In this document: piece after piece, positions 37,754-50,650 of the stretch | Numbering within the stretch: the stretch's first letter is position 1 | Layout of the letters: each line of letters begins with the position of its first letter | NCBI GenBank assembly: GCA_033816765.1 | Contig: CM066289.1 | Location: 3,596,001-3,660,000, forward strand | From: Nothopassalora personata | Lineage: Eukaryota; Ascomycota; Dothideomycetes; Mycosphaerellales; Mycosphaerellaceae | Direction of reading: 5' to 3' | Length of the DNA stretch: 64,000 nt | The notes under the pieces: model-generated | Database searches by the model: none | What the model saw: only the letters and a program-made list of their open reading frames with translations | Told to the model about the DNA's origin: nothing | Position numbers and translations under genes: made by a program

Positions 37754-38935
37754 CGCTATAGAGCCCGATCGCGACGTACATAACGGCGAGTTGCCTACGC
37801 CGCCCCTAAGCCCTAGAGCATAGCAGTAGGCGCGTCGTGTAGCCTTAGTTACGAGAAGAGAGGCCTTACGGGCTAAGATTAAAGAGTAAGAGATATAGCG
37901 GGAGATCGAGAGGCTAGAGATCTTACGCGCTATAAGCGTACCGCCTCTAGAGCGTATAGGAGGGAGGAGAGAAGATTACCTCCCTACTATAACCCCTACC
38001 TCTATCTCTATAACTACTAACGATAATATTATAGTGCGAGGCGCGGCCGTAGCGTATACGACGCGACCGCGTCTAAAAGAGCCGACGCCTTTTAGAGGGG
38101 ATTCGATAAGGAAGGTAAGAGTATCCTTCGGGAGCTCTTACTTATCTTCGCCCTCTTAGGTACTATGTACGTAATAGACGAATTAAAGGTCCTATATAGG
38201 GTTATATACCTTAGCGGAGAGGTAAGCGAGCGATAGTATGCTAACTATAGCGCTATTAACCTTATAGGGTATATATACTAGGACTTTAAGGAGTTCTACC
38301 GAGACGTATACGGCGATCCTATAAATCGCGTGCTTAACGTTATATTAGAGTACGAGGTTATAAGATAGAAGGATAACTAGATAGCGTAGTAGATCGCGAC
38401 TAAGCTAGATGTTATAGAGGACTAGTTGGGTAACTACTCGGAAGCGTAACGTATACGGTACCTACTAGCGAAGCTTACGCCTCGCTTACGGTCCGCTATC
38501 GTTAGCTACTATAATATCCCTACGACTAGAGAAGACCTAGTAGTCCTAGCCTCGCGTATCGAAAGCACTAAGCGCCGAGGTAGTAGCGGAGGGCACGACC
38601 GCGGGTAGTATATACGTCGTAAGCGTAAAGCTAAGGGCGTATATAAGCGGGTCGATTGCCTAAAGTAATAGAAGTAGAGTTAAGTACCGGGCGCCTCGGG
38701 TGCGAGTTAGTAGCGAGATGCCGGTAGCTCGTCTTTAACTAGCTAGAAGTCGAAAGTAGAGTACTACGGCTACGGTAGGAAGGGTTACTATAAGACGGAG
38801 TACCGGAATAGACACCTATCGAAAGACTACGACGCGTAAGCGGTTCGTAGGTTAGAAACTATCGAGGCTTTAACTAAGAAGGGCGAATAGGGAAAAGGTA
38901 GAGGACTAGGTAAGGGTCGCTCCTAAGTCCGAGTT
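37754..38935 (+). pseudogene. Gag of old gypsy 1 relative (RIP-mutated)
   Basis: Colinear with gypsy 1 Gag: PPLSPRAQQQARR-like start, EIQREIERLEILR and EPTPFRGDSIRK, with a frameshift near 38,115 and stops throughout. The knuckle region near 38,760-38,830 shows Tyr for Cys. Confidence 0.75.
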
Positions 38936-41900
38936 TCTATATAGACCCCTTAAGGTAAGTCGATACGAGTCTAGCGCGTTACTTACGAGGCGCCGTCGAG
39001 ACGCGTAAGGGCTTTCGCGAGGCTACGTTTCTTCTAGATAACGGTGTAGAATTAAGCTTAGTATCGTACGAGTATATACTCCGATACTAGATATAGTCTA
39101 TTAGTAGTATAAAGCTTCTAAATCTAGAGTCGTACGCGTAGGACTAGGGGCATTACTACGGCGCCTATACGATTCGCGTACGACTAGCTAACGATGTAGG
39201 AGTAGAGCGCGTAAGCGACGCTATCTACTATATAGCGCCTATAGGTAGGCCGTTAGTTATTTTAGGTAGACCCTAGCGGCATCGTAATCGGATAGTAAAG
39301 GCCGATAAGGATAACTAGTAGTACTACGGTATAGAGACGCCTACAATTTAGTAGCGTAACGCACGCGAGTTCCTTAAGGATCTCGAGAGCTTAAAGCAGG
39401 TTTATACGATAAGTGTTCGGGCTATTGCTATAGTAGTACCCGAAGGAGAGGGCCCTTCGTAGCCTAAAGAATTTATAGACTTCTAAGATGTATACGTACC
39501 TAATAAGTAGGCGAAGCGTAAGATGCCCGACGGGGTTAAGTATACGATTAATCTCGTTAAAGGAAAGAAACCCCCTTTTAAGCCGCTATACTACTAGTCC
39601 TTAACTAAGCTAGAGGCCTTAAAGGAGTACCTTACGTAAGCAATAGAAAAGGGGTGGATTAGGCGATCCGTAAGGGAGGTGGGTACGCCTATCCTGTTCG
39701 TACTAAAGAAGAATAGTACTCTTAGGCTCTATGTAGATTATAGAGGCCTAAATAAGATTATAGTAAAGAACCGGTACCTACTACCCCTAATTAGTAAGAC
39801 CTTAGATAGGCTATAGGGCGCTAGGCTCTTTACTATAATCGACCTATAGGATGCCTACTACCGTATTCCTATTAAGCGAGGAGACGAGTAGAAGACTACG
39901 TTTCGTACGCGATACGGTTACTACGAGTACTTAGTTATACCTTTTAGGTTAACTAACGCACTAGCTACCTTTTAGGGGTATATTAATAAGGCCCTTACTA
40001 GGTTAGTAGATAATATCTACGTAGTCTACCTAGATAACATCCTTATCTATAGCGTAACACGTAAGGAGCACGTACGAGCCGTACGCGCGGTGCTAGAGAG
40101 GCTACGAAAGTTCGCCCTATTTACGAACCTAAAGAAGTGTAGCTTCTTCTAGGAGAATACCGAGTTCCTAGGATTTATCGTAAGTGTCGTAGGCGTATCG
40201 ATAGATAGGAGTAGGGTAGCCGTAATCGAGGAATAGCCTACGCCTATAAGTTTTTATAAGGTTTAATTCTTCCTAGGATTCTATAACTTCTATAGGCGCT
40301 TTATCGAAGGGTACTCGAGGATTACGAAGCTATTAATAGACCTACTAAAGGGATATAAGAATAGTAAGAAGTAAGGGCCTCTTATATAGTCCGCTTACGA
40401 GGAGTAAGCGTTCTAACGGCTAAAAGCTAGGTTCCTCGGAGCACCTATCCTAAGGCACTTCGATCCTTTATTACGTACGAGGGTTAAGACGGATGCCTTA
40501 GGTTTTGCGATTATAGGCATTATCTCTTAGCTATTTAGGACTAAGTAGCATCTAATTACCTTCTATTCTCGTAAGATAATACCTACCGAGTACAATTATA
40601 AGATCTATAACTACGAGCTACTAGTAGTAGTAGAGGCATTTAAGCATTAGCGACCGTACCTCGAAGGCGTATCGTATACGGTTTAGGTACTAGTCGACTA
40701 TACGAACCTATAGGGTTTTATAATAGTAAAGTAGCTAAACGGGAGGTAAGCTCGATAGGCGACGTTTCTATAACCTTTCGACTTCGTAGTAGAGTATAGG
40801 TTGGGGAAGAGTAACCTAGCCGATGCGCTATCGCGACGTAGTAACTACGTACGCGTAGCGTAGTAGACGTCGAACTTGCTTCCTACGCTATAAAGTAAGC
40901 TATCTTTCTAGAAGAAATCCCTATTAAGAGAGGACAAGCCTATAGTAAGGCGCGTAACCGCTACCTACGAGAAGATGTAGGATAAGGCGACGATAATAGT
41001 AGTAGTAGCCTACGAGCCGTAGGGGACCCGATCGCTACTAGTAAGAGTGTGCGCTATAATAATATAGGGCGGCCTAGGTAAACTACTTACACTACTAATG
41101 AAAATCGTATAGGGGAGAGACGATAGGTACGTCGTATACTTATCGTAGGCGCCTAGCGAAGGGGACGCTAAGGACTAGTATATAAAAGACGGGTTAGTCT
41201 ATCGCGGGAACGCGATTATAGTACCCGAAGACTATGTAGTAAGAGCATAGCTACTCTACATACATTATAACGACCTACTAGTAGGGCACTTTAGTAAGGT
41301 AAAGACTAAAGAGCTACTACGACGTTATTACTAGTAGGAATTACTTAGTAAGGATGTAAGGGAGTATATTAGAAACTGTAGGGCTTATTAGACCTCGAAG
41401 GCGAGGCGCTATTAACCCTACGGCGAGCTATAGCTACTACCTAGGCTAGACGGTCTATAGTAGGAAATCACTATAGATTTTATTACGGACCTACCGCTAA
41501 GTAAGCGAGGAGAATGCGTATATAATACAATCCTAGTAATCGTCGACCGCTACTCTAAAATAAACTTATATATTCCTACGACTAAGACATATATAGTAGC
41601 GGAGCTTATAAGGATCTTACGAGACGAAGTCGTGCGGTATTATAGTGTACTAGCGGGTATAGTAAGTAACCGCGGGTTAGTATTTACGAGCAAGTTCTAG
41701 AGTAACTTCTACTTCGAGGCGTAGGTAAAGCGTAAGCTATCTATAGCTTTCTACCCTTAGACTAACGGCTAGACTAAGAGGATAAACTAAACCTTAGAAC
41801 AGTACCTTCGTTATTACTATAGCGAGAACTAGATAGAGTAGGCTAAGTAGCTAGCTATTACTAAATTCGTATGTAATAATAGCGTCTACCCTACGCTACG

Positions 41901-42039
41901 TATAAGCCTATTCGAGATAGTATATAGTTAGAGACCTAAGATTGCCCTAATGCCTATAGGATCTCGAGGCGAGATCCGGGAAGGGGAGGTACTAGTAGCG
42001 GTAGACTTAGTTAACCGCATATAAGAGATACGCGCTACG
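38936..42039 (+). pseudogene. Pol of old gypsy 1 relative (RIP-mutated, truncated)
   Basis: Protease region reads ATFLLDNGVELSLVS (Gly kept, unlike the young copy). RT has YLDNILIYS (second Asp of YLDD to Asn, a RIP-type change), and RNase H and integrase core follow. The frame ends in the integrase C-terminal region near RMRKLRATLEE in the young protein. Many TAG stops. Confidence 0.8.
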
Positions 42040-42804
42040 GTCGTCCTATAGAGAGCGCCTTCACGCGGCGGACGACGTAAGTATCTTCGTTACGACGAAG
42101 AGAAACTAAGACTCTCTCTCTCGAAAAATACAAGCCTACTCGACTCGAAACAAGAAAAGACAGGTCGGACGAACCGAACGAACGAGATACGCTCAAAATC
42201 TACAAACAAGAACTCCGGAACTGCGAGAAGGGAAAGCGACGTACATAGCGTACACGTCGCTCGAACAACGAAGGCGCTGTCTACCTGTCGTCCCGGCAAA
42301 CCACGTAAACTGCCGGCTGGAACCAAGAGAGGCGTTTAGGGGCGCAAACCACGTATACTGCACGGCTGGAACCAAGAGAGGCCGAGGGGGGGACGACAGC
42401 GAGGCCACTGCGACCGAGGAGCTACACTCGAGACCGGAGAACGCGACTGGATTGAAACAGAGGCAACGGGTGTTTCTTGGGATTTTGCTCGGTGCGTACG
42501 GGTACGGCCGGCTTGGCTTTTTAAAACAAGAACGAGACACGGGCGCAAAACTTGTCTCGCCCGGGGCAAGGCGACAAACCGCAATTCTCGACAAGACACG
42601 ACTACCGGGTACGCGCGTACTACGCCGCAATATATTCGATTTACGGTTCGAATAGCGAGCGTTGCTCGCATCTTTTAAGGAGTTTTTACGTCCGGGGTAC
42701 GACGGGGCTTTTCTCCTTCTCTCAAATTTTGGTCTCGTTCTCGAGACCCGTGTTGCATAGTCTTTGACTCAAATAGCACGTTAATGGAATAATCAATCAA
42801 TCAA
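42040..42804 (+). repeat. 765-bp non-LTR-like unit, copy 1
   Basis: From GTCGTCCTATAGAG to AATCAATCAATCAA. It appears identical to 46,529-47,289 apart from one more TCAA in the tail. No RIP. Inside, a segment of about 55 bp is tandemly doubled (GCAAACCACGTA...CGGCTGGAACCAAGAGAGGC). No target duplication: the left flank is the old gypsy 1 relative and the right flank is inverted gypsy A. Open frames inside overlap on both strands with no recognisable product. Confidence 0.8.
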
Positions 42805-45800
42805 CTACGTCCTACACCGTCCTTTATCCGAACCGTAATAACCAAGTCCTACGAGTAACCGCTTAACCTTAGCCGTATAAACCGTAGCGTTATTAAGCAC
42901 AATTTTAGCATAGTAGCCGTGCCTATAGAAGACGTCCTTATATAGAAAGTTAGTAACCGTCTTAGAGCTAGGAGGTACCCTCGTTACTCTAGCCTCGATC
43001 TAGTTGCTAAGTGCTTCGCGCGTAACTAGGAGGTATCTATTTTTATGCACCTAGACGGGGTCCGAGTACTACTTCTTACTAATAACCTAAGGGGTCGATA
43101 AGTAAAGCTTACTAGCGCGCTAGTTGCCTTCGCGAAACCTATAAGGAGCATACCTTTGAACCTACATAGAGACATCGGCGAAGTACCCGTCCTAGTAATA
43201 CCGATCGGAAATAAGGTTATACACGACCTTAGCGCTACGGTAACCGTGTCTCTTATAGTACTCTATAACGATCTCCTTCTAAGCCTTATTATCGTTAAGT
43301 ATAAGTTATAACGGTACTCCTCGGCGCTTCTAGAAGAATAGTAACTAATCCCGGATAAAGAAGTTAACGCTCTTCTTTACTAGCCGCCGGTACTTAGTAT
43401 AGGTAACACTATCGGGCCGGGTCCTAGTTTCTATTACCTAAGTAAGTTGCTAAGAGCTCTTAGAATATTAGTCCCCGAGATGTCGTGTTTTCTAGATTTT
43501 AACTAGATAGGTATCGACCGGCTCCGGGTACCCGAATAGCTTATTATTAATCATCCGGTCGACTTCGTCTTCGTTAGCTCCTCTAGGTTCCTAAGGTATA
43601 GAGGGTCTACGAGATAGGGCATCTAGGCTAGTGTACCTAGTCCCCGTAACGTGCTTCACTTCGAACGTAAATAGCCTAATCTATACGACCTACCGGGCTA
43701 TTACTAAGTTAGGTAGGTCCGAAGCCGGCCGGTTAAGCTACTATATAAGTATCTTAGTATTAACCTTAAGGACAAAATTAACGCTAGTAATATATCTCTA
43801 GATCTTCTTAAGCCCCTTAAGGACCCTAAGGCACTCCCGCTTACTAGTATTATATCTAGATTCTGATGCGTTCTAGATTCTACTCTTATACCGTACCGGG
43901 TAACGCCGTCGGGTACTGTCTATTAATTCTTAAGAAACGATACATCCCTATCTAGTACCGCTAGTATTAACTAAGATAAAGATGGACCTAGTACTAGGTA
44001 AGTAGTAGAGGGTAACTAAGACTAGAGCCTACATAAGATATCTAGTAACCTCTTCTTTCGAGAACTACTTATTTTCTATCTAGGTAAACTCGGCGTCCTT
44101 CTTTAGTAGCTTATACATTAGTCGAGCGATAATAACGAACTAGGGGATCTATATCCGGAAGTATATATACAGCCCTATATAGGTGCGGACCTCCTTAATA
44201 TAGGTAGGCGTAGGCTAATCTAGGATCTTAGCTATAACCTTTAGGTTAGGATAGCGACTATCCGGGCTAGTAACGTACCTAACAATCTTAAGCTTTTCGT
44301 ATAACTATTGCGATTTGCCTCTAGTAACCACCGCACTAGCTCTCTCTAGGTTAGTAAGAACTAGATCTAGGGAAACGATGTGCTTAACGACCTATTTCCT
44401 TAACCTAGGCTCTACTTCGGCATTCCTATAGTCCTTAGTTAGTCCCTTAATACCGATGTTATCGAGAAACGGCTTCGCTCGATACGAGATATAATTAAGT
44501 AGAATCTTTATTACCGTACGCACGAACTAGGTAACTAAATTAGTAGCTCCTTAAGGTAGAGTCGTGTTACGTACTACGCTAAGAGGGGTTATAAAGGCTA
44601 TTAAGTCCCGGTAGGACTTATCTAAAGTGATCTAATTATAACCTAAAAATAGGTCTATAAGTAAAGCGACTCGGCACCCGGTAAAATCCTCTAAGAAGCT
44701 ATCCGTGTCCGGTAGAATGTTAGTATCGCGTATAGTAACCTTATTTAGGAGTATAGCTAAGTTAATTAACCGATATAGCATATCGCTTCTAGAGGTATTA
44801 ACCTTCTTTACGACTAGGAACTAGCTATTAGAATATGCCCCTTATAAGTATTCTAGGATGTTATTCTCAATCCGGGCTCTAATTATACGCTTAACAATTA
44901 CCCTAAGACTTAGGTGTAACCGGATAGGGCGTGCCTACTATAGCCTATAAGGGACCGTGTTAATCTTCTAAGATAGTATAACGTCGTACCTAATTTACCT
45001 TATATAACTAAAATCCTAAGCGAGGACTACCTCCCGGTTGTAGAGCATCTTATCGAATAAGGCCCTTTCTATTAGCAATAGCTTAATACTAACCTTAATT
45101 AAGGTAAGTCGTTCTAGAGTAATCCGGCTACCTCGCTTAATACTTAAGAATTTCTTAGTTAAGTACTTCCCGTTAAACGGACCTTGTCCTTTAGGCATCT
45201 TAGACTCTAGGTATAGCGCTCTACGCTTCTATTCTATATCTCCCTTAACTCGTGATTCTAGGCGTTCGTAAACGCTCGCGTCTACTAGCTTCTTCTTATC
45301 CGCCTTACGCTTATATATCGTAAAGACCTACGGTATCCTAATGTTAGCTATATATTAGCCTACTTATTACTTCCGTGCCTAAGCATTTAATATAGATTGC
45401 CTTAACATCTCGGAGGGCTAATCCCCTTAAACTAAATAAACGTTAGTAATAGAATCTCCCTTAAACGCGCCTATTCTAATTTCTATAACTCGTTCCTTTA
45501 TTCTAGTACTCCTAAGCAATCCTAATAAGTGAGCTAAATGGTTGCTAGGTGTTAGAGCCTTGCCGGGTCCCTATAGATACGTCGTGTCGTAGTCGTATCC
45601 GTTTTCCTTACTATAGCTATTTACCGGTCCCGGGACCGGTAAATTAAAGTCCGAGGTTTCTCCGAGATAGTGCGAGAACCTTACTAATTTTATTAAATCC
45701 GGCTTTAGCAAGTTACCGGTAGGTTGAGCGCCGTAAATTAACCTACACTTCTATTTCCCGACGCTTTTAATAGTTCTTAAAGGGTCTTGTACCTATCCGA

Positions 45801-46515
45801 GCTAACTAGGGTAGTAAACATAACACTTTTACCTTTACGGCTAGTAATAGTCCCCTCCTATAAATCATTATCGTAGTTACGGGTAGTAAGCCGCACCTTA
45901 CGGGCCTACGGACGTCCTAGGATTGTTAGTAAGTTTAGATCCGAGGAGATAAACATATCTACCTAGTAGTGAACCCTAAACACCTAAACATCTAAATTGC
46001 CTATAACACCTTTAAACTAGGCTCGCCCTCTAGTACCTCGAAAGGTGAGCTAAGCACTCGACATTACTAGTAACCTAAACCTATAAGCGTTCCTCTAGCC
46101 GATAATATTCACCTCGGAACCCTTATTAATTAGGCACCTAATCTAGTTCTTATTTATCCTAAACTCCGCTACTACCTAAGGACTAGGGACTATAGTAAAG
46201 TTGTTAAGGACACTAGAGAGCCCGATTTTCTTAACGTCCTTATATAGCTTAGTAGTAGGGACCGCACCTTTAGAGTAAAGCATAGTTAAATACACTCCGA
46301 CATACTAGGCCTAACTATCTTCGCGGAAGACCTCCTTATTATACTTAGGCTTATCTTTATAGGTAACTACTTATCTAGTACGAACCTTAGGGTCATTTCC
46401 TATAAGGCGTCGTACTATAGCGAGCTTCTCCTAAAGAGCGGGGGTGTTAGTAACGCGACCGAAGAGGGTAGCCTCGAACTAGCGACTATATCGAAACTAA
46501 TCTTAGGCGTTTACA
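42805..46515 (-). pseudogene. Gypsy A copy 2 pol (RIP-mutated)
   Basis: Reverse-complement counterpart of about 8,520-12,240, with RT near 44,450-44,720. It is terminated on the left by the 765-bp unit. Stops throughout. Confidence 0.75.
45619..45644. repeat. Perfect 26-bp palindrome in gypsy A copy 2
   Basis: Same palindrome as at 9379-9404, at the corresponding place of the inverted copy. Confidence 0.95.
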
Positions 46516-46528
46516 TTAAGAAACGTTA

Positions 46529-47289
46529 GTCGTCCTATAGAGAGCGCCTTCACGCGGCGGACGACGTAAGTATCTTCGTTACGACGAAGAGAAACTAAGA
46601 CTCTCTCTCTCGAAAAATACAAGCCTACTCGACTCGAAACAAGAAAAGACAGGTCGGACGAACCGAACGAACGAGATACGCTCAAAATCTACAAACAAGA
46701 ACTCCGGAACTGCGAGAAGGGAAAGCGACGTACATAGCGTACACGTCGCTCGAACAACGAAGGCGCTGTCTACCTGTCGTCCCGGCAAACCACGTAAACT
46801 GCCGGCTGGAACCAAGAGAGGCGTTTAGGGGCGCAAACCACGTATACTGCACGGCTGGAACCAAGAGAGGCCGAGGGGGGGACGACAGCGAGGCCACTGC
46901 GACCGAGGAGCTACACTCGAGACCGGAGAACGCGACTGGATTGAAACAGAGGCAACGGGTGTTTCTTGGGATTTTGCTCGGTGCGTACGGGTACGGCCGG
47001 CTTGGCTTTTTAAAACAAGAACGAGACACGGGCGCAAAACTTGTCTCGCCCGGGGCAAGGCGACAAACCGCAATTCTCGACAAGACACGACTACCGGGTA
47101 CGCGCGTACTACGCCGCAATATATTCGATTTACGGTTCGAATAGCGAGCGTTGCTCGCATCTTTTAAGGAGTTTTTACGTCCGGGGTACGACGGGGCTTT
47201 TCTCCTTCTCTCAAATTTTGGTCTCGTTCTCGAGACCCGTGTTGCATAGTCTTTGACTCAAATAGCACGTTAATGGAATAATCAATCAA
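46529..47289 (+). mobile_element. 761-bp non-LTR-like unit, copy 2, with 13-bp target duplication
   Basis: Flanked by TTAAGAAACGTTA at 46,516-46,528 and 47,290-47,302. Gypsy A copy 1 shows the corresponding single empty site near 8,490-8,515. A 3' tail of TCAA repeats and a long target duplication fit target-primed insertion (SINE or truncated LINE). No A/B box pair or RT frame is seen, so the class is open. Confidence 0.8.
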
Positions 47290-47302
47290 TTAAGAAACGT
47301 TA

Positions 47303-49450
47303 TCTAGAGGATCTAATTAATCTAGTAGATAATACCCTCTTCCTTTATAACCGGACTATTACTAGCTAAACTATATTGTTAGACGTAGTTATTAATCCTT
47401 ATAGTCTTAGTATTCTACATATGCTTCCTTTATGCGAAGGGGGCGTTTACGGGACTAATAGGCATATCCTTAGGCAGTCCCTTATTAGCATCGTTCCCTA
47501 GTCTATTTACTTAGGCATTATTTCCCCTTCCTAGGGTTACCCCGGATTTAGCTAATAATTGAGTTTCGCTTATTTAAGTACTAACTTCGTTAATCATTTT
47601 AACCTCCTACTAGTTAATCTTAGCTTACCGGATCTCCTATTCCAATTATAGGCAAACTTTCTTAGTAGCCTTAGCTCGGGCTCGTAGATCCTAGGCTAAG
47701 GACCGGGTCCTCGGGTACGGATTCTTTAGAATGCCTACGGGTACCTTCCCTTTTACTTTATTAGACTATATAGGATAGGTAGATACCTCGTTAAGCTCGC
47801 CTAAGTTAATCGCCTATTCCGCTTTACTTTCTCTAAATAAGACCTAATATGTCCTAGTAGCCTTCTCCGTTTAGCTAGACCGTACGTCTTAAGGGCTATA
47901 CTCTATTAAATGCCTAAAGTTAGGAGGGGGTTTAGAATAATTAGGAGGCGTGACCTTTATTACCCTAGTATAGTCCCTACCTATCTATTACTTACGTAGT
48001 GCGGGAATCTTATACTAGTTATTAAACTCGATTGGCCTATAATGTTCTTCGAGTAGAGGGAGTATATAGAGCAGTTTCGGTTTACTATAGTCCCTCCGAA
48101 AGTTGAATTTAGTAGGACGCGGATTGCCTTCTTTCCCTAGATACTACTAGTTATTCGGGGCGAGGTATACGTAGCCCCGGGATATTAAGGACCTTATCGC
48201 CCTATAATTGCTAGCCTAGTGCTTCGAACTGCTATAGTTATAGTAACAACTATCTATCGCTTTAGACTATTCGCGATTCTAGGATAGGGGACGCTATATT
48301 ACGTAAACCTATAGCTTAGTATCTAGGTCGTGCCTCTCCGGTTATATAGAGCGTTAATTCTCGCTCGGGTAGAAGGTACCCGCGTCCGCGACGCGACCGC
48401 GCTAGTATACACGTATACTTATTTTAGCTACCTTCTAGATGAGGTTATTATTAATAATAGTCCTAGAGGTAGCCTTCTTAAGCGTATTAATCTTAGGCTT
48501 AAGGCGCGGCATTTACTTTACGACTAAGCGGTATAGCTAAGGTAAAGTAAGAGGGAAATCTATATATATAGCTTTCTATCCCTCCTTACTATCTACGATG
48601 CTAGTAGCTTTATCGAGGATCCTCTAAAAGTCCCTAAACTTCTTAGGCTACTTTAGGTAAAGCCCGTAAGCCTTGTAGACCGCTTTCGCGACTACCTCTA
48701 GCAATCCCTAAAGGAGGAGGCGACTCCGGGAGCTATTATCTAAATCCTTAGGTTTAATTAGGTCACTTAAGGATATAAACAGGCGGATAGATTCCTTTAC
48801 ATCCTATTCTTCGGGCCTCTTGCCTTACTACGCCTTAACAATCTCCTTAAGATATTCCCGACTCCCTAATATCGAGTAGGCGTTAAACCTTAAGAACTCT
48901 AATAAGAACGCCCTCCTAAAACGTGCCTTGTTAGTAAGCTACCTAGGCAGTCTTATAACTATACGCCGGATAGTAGTTTCGTAATTGCGCTTAAATCTGC
49001 CCTAGAAATTATCCTTCTTAATAGATGCCCGAGGCGGATACTAGTCTATTAGGTTACTAAACCGCTCCTAGAACTTAGTAGCATTAGTGCTATTAAAGAA
49101 CGGATTCTTAGTACCTCCTAGAGGTAGAAAGCGAGGGCTAGCGTTTTCTATTACTACTGCCAATTGTCTAAAGAGGGCAGTTATAGCATCTATTCCAATT
49201 ATGCTATTTATGCCTACACCTATACCTAATTTAGCGGCGTTAGTTCCGCTTCTCCCTTCTTTACTAGATTTAGGTGTTTCCCCTTCCTCCGATTCCTCTA
49301 TTCCCTTATAAGGGATAGAGTCCCTATAGACCCCTTCTATTTTCGTAGGGTTTATAGGCTACTCGTAGCCTCTACCTATGTCGGTAAAGGTACTAAGTTT
49401 TTCTAGTAATGTAGCCGTATCTATTATTACGTAGTGCTTACTTTAGAATG
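47303..49450 (-). pseudogene. Gypsy A copy 2 gag (RIP-mutated)
   Basis: Reverse counterpart of 1,141-1,998 plus 7,235-8,500. The Gag segment near 49,310-49,090 matches the one at 1,250-1,474 in mirror orientation. Confidence 0.6.
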
Positions 49451-49748
49451 TACTAATACTAGTTATTGCTTAATAGGACCTTATAACCGTAATCGTTACT
49501 AAATACCTTAGACCTTAAGTGTTTTCGACCTTAGTCGACCTTAACCGTAAACCTTAACCTTAAGTAATAACCTTAACCGTAAACCTTAGACCTTAAGCCG
49601 TGATTTTAACCTTATAAACTAGATGCTAATACGCTACCGGGTGTACACTTAATACCCCCTTTATTAACTACTAAAATAATGTCTACTAACTACCCTATAG
49701 ATAACGCTAAGGTTGCGGGTTTGACTCCCTTATTAACTACTAAAATAA

Positions 49749-50115
49749 TGTCTACTAACTACCCTATATAGGCCTATCTAAGTTGTGGTAGTATAGAGCG
49801 GCACTTATGTAAGTAGGGGTATTTGCCGGTCCCGGGACCGTGAAATCAGGTTACGTGACGAGTAGCGTAGTAGCTAGATAAATAAGAGGATTAGCGGACT
49901 TAAACCCCTATACCCTCTACTTGAGAGGTATAAATTGAATTGTTTCCTTAATGCTACGCTTACAATGCTTAACTGCGTAGTATATATCTTAATAGCTATA
50001 CTAGGTCCTACTAGCTTACCTAAATGTCCAATTAAACTAAAATGAAATTAGGGTAAGTTAGACCTAAGGGACCTCCTCTAAACCTAAGGTTAACACAATC
50101 TATTAGTCGTTAATA
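49749..50115 (-). repeat. Gypsy A copy 2 5' LTR
   Basis: 367 bp, inverted relative to 17,205-17,575. The leader just inside (49,680-49,748) repeats the last 20 or so LTR bases and holds a tRNA T-arm-like GGTTTGACTCC at 49,717-49,727. Confidence 0.8.
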
Positions 50116-50280
50116 GTAGGCCCTAGGATTGCCTAACATCTTATATGTTAAGCTAAATAATAGGGTGAGCTATTATGCTACTATAAGACTACCTTAGCTT
50201 ATAGCGACTAACTACGCTACCTATAGTGCCCGGGCTTACTACTTTAGAACCTAAGGACAGGTTCGTAATAGGGGAGAATA
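50116..50280 (+). mobile_element. Gypsy A 3' internal end, plus orientation
   Basis: Matches 17,040-17,204, including the polypurine tract AATAGGGGAGAATA. It abuts the inverted 5' LTR of copy 2, giving a back-to-back junction. Confidence 0.75.
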
Positions 50281-50647
50281 TATTAACGACTAATAGGTTA
50301 TGTTAACCTTAGGTTTAGAGGGGGTCCCTTAGGTCTAACTTACCCTAATTTCATTTTAGTTTAATTGGACATTTAGGTAAGCTAGTAGGACCTAGTATAG
50401 CTATTAAGATATATACTACGTAGTTAAGCATTATAAGCGTAGCATTAAGGAAACAATTCAATTTATACCTCTCGAGTAGAGGGCATAGGGGTTTAAGTCC
50501 GCTAATTCTCTTGTTTATCTAGCTACTACGCTACTCGTCACGTAACCTAATTTTACGGTCCCGGGACCGGCAAATACCCCTACTTACATAAGTGCCGCTC
50601 TATATTACTACAACTCGGACAGGCCTACATAGGGTAGTTAGTAGACA
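50281..50647 (+). repeat. Gypsy A LTR, third plus-strand copy
   Basis: 367 bp, TATTAACG to GTTAGTAGACA; it ends at the gypsy B antisense gene remnant. Confidence 0.8.
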
Positions 50648-50650
50648 TTA

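Larger units (their letters stand above)
37523..42039 (+). mobile_element. Old gypsy 1 relative, RIP-mutated, 3' truncated
   Basis: LTR at 37,523-37,720, then gag and pol colinear with gypsy 1 but full of TAG/TAA. It is lost after the integrase C-terminal region at about 42,039, where the 765-bp unit begins, so the 3' LTR and any antisense gene are missing. Confidence 0.85.
42805..50115 (-). mobile_element. Gypsy A copy 2, inverted, RIP-mutated, 3' truncated
   Basis: Minus-strand copy of gypsy A: 5' LTR at 49,749-50,115, leader with telomere-like tract, gag (49,450 down to about 47,300), protease, RT and integrase (down to 42,805). It is cut in the integrase region equivalent to about 12,240 of copy 1. 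The 761-bp unit is inserted at 46,529-47,289. Only this copy shows the uninterrupted gag that the copia splits in copy 1. Confidence 0.8.

Noticed and set aside
42090..42767. Several open frames of 67-145 codons inside the 760-bp unit, repeated at 46,579-47,256
   Set aside because: They overlap on both strands, have no family motif, and are duplicated only because the unit is.
49717..49727. B-box-like GGTTTGACTCC in gypsy A leader as a tRNA gene
   Set aside because: Only the T-arm part is recognisable; no A box or acceptor pairing nearby.
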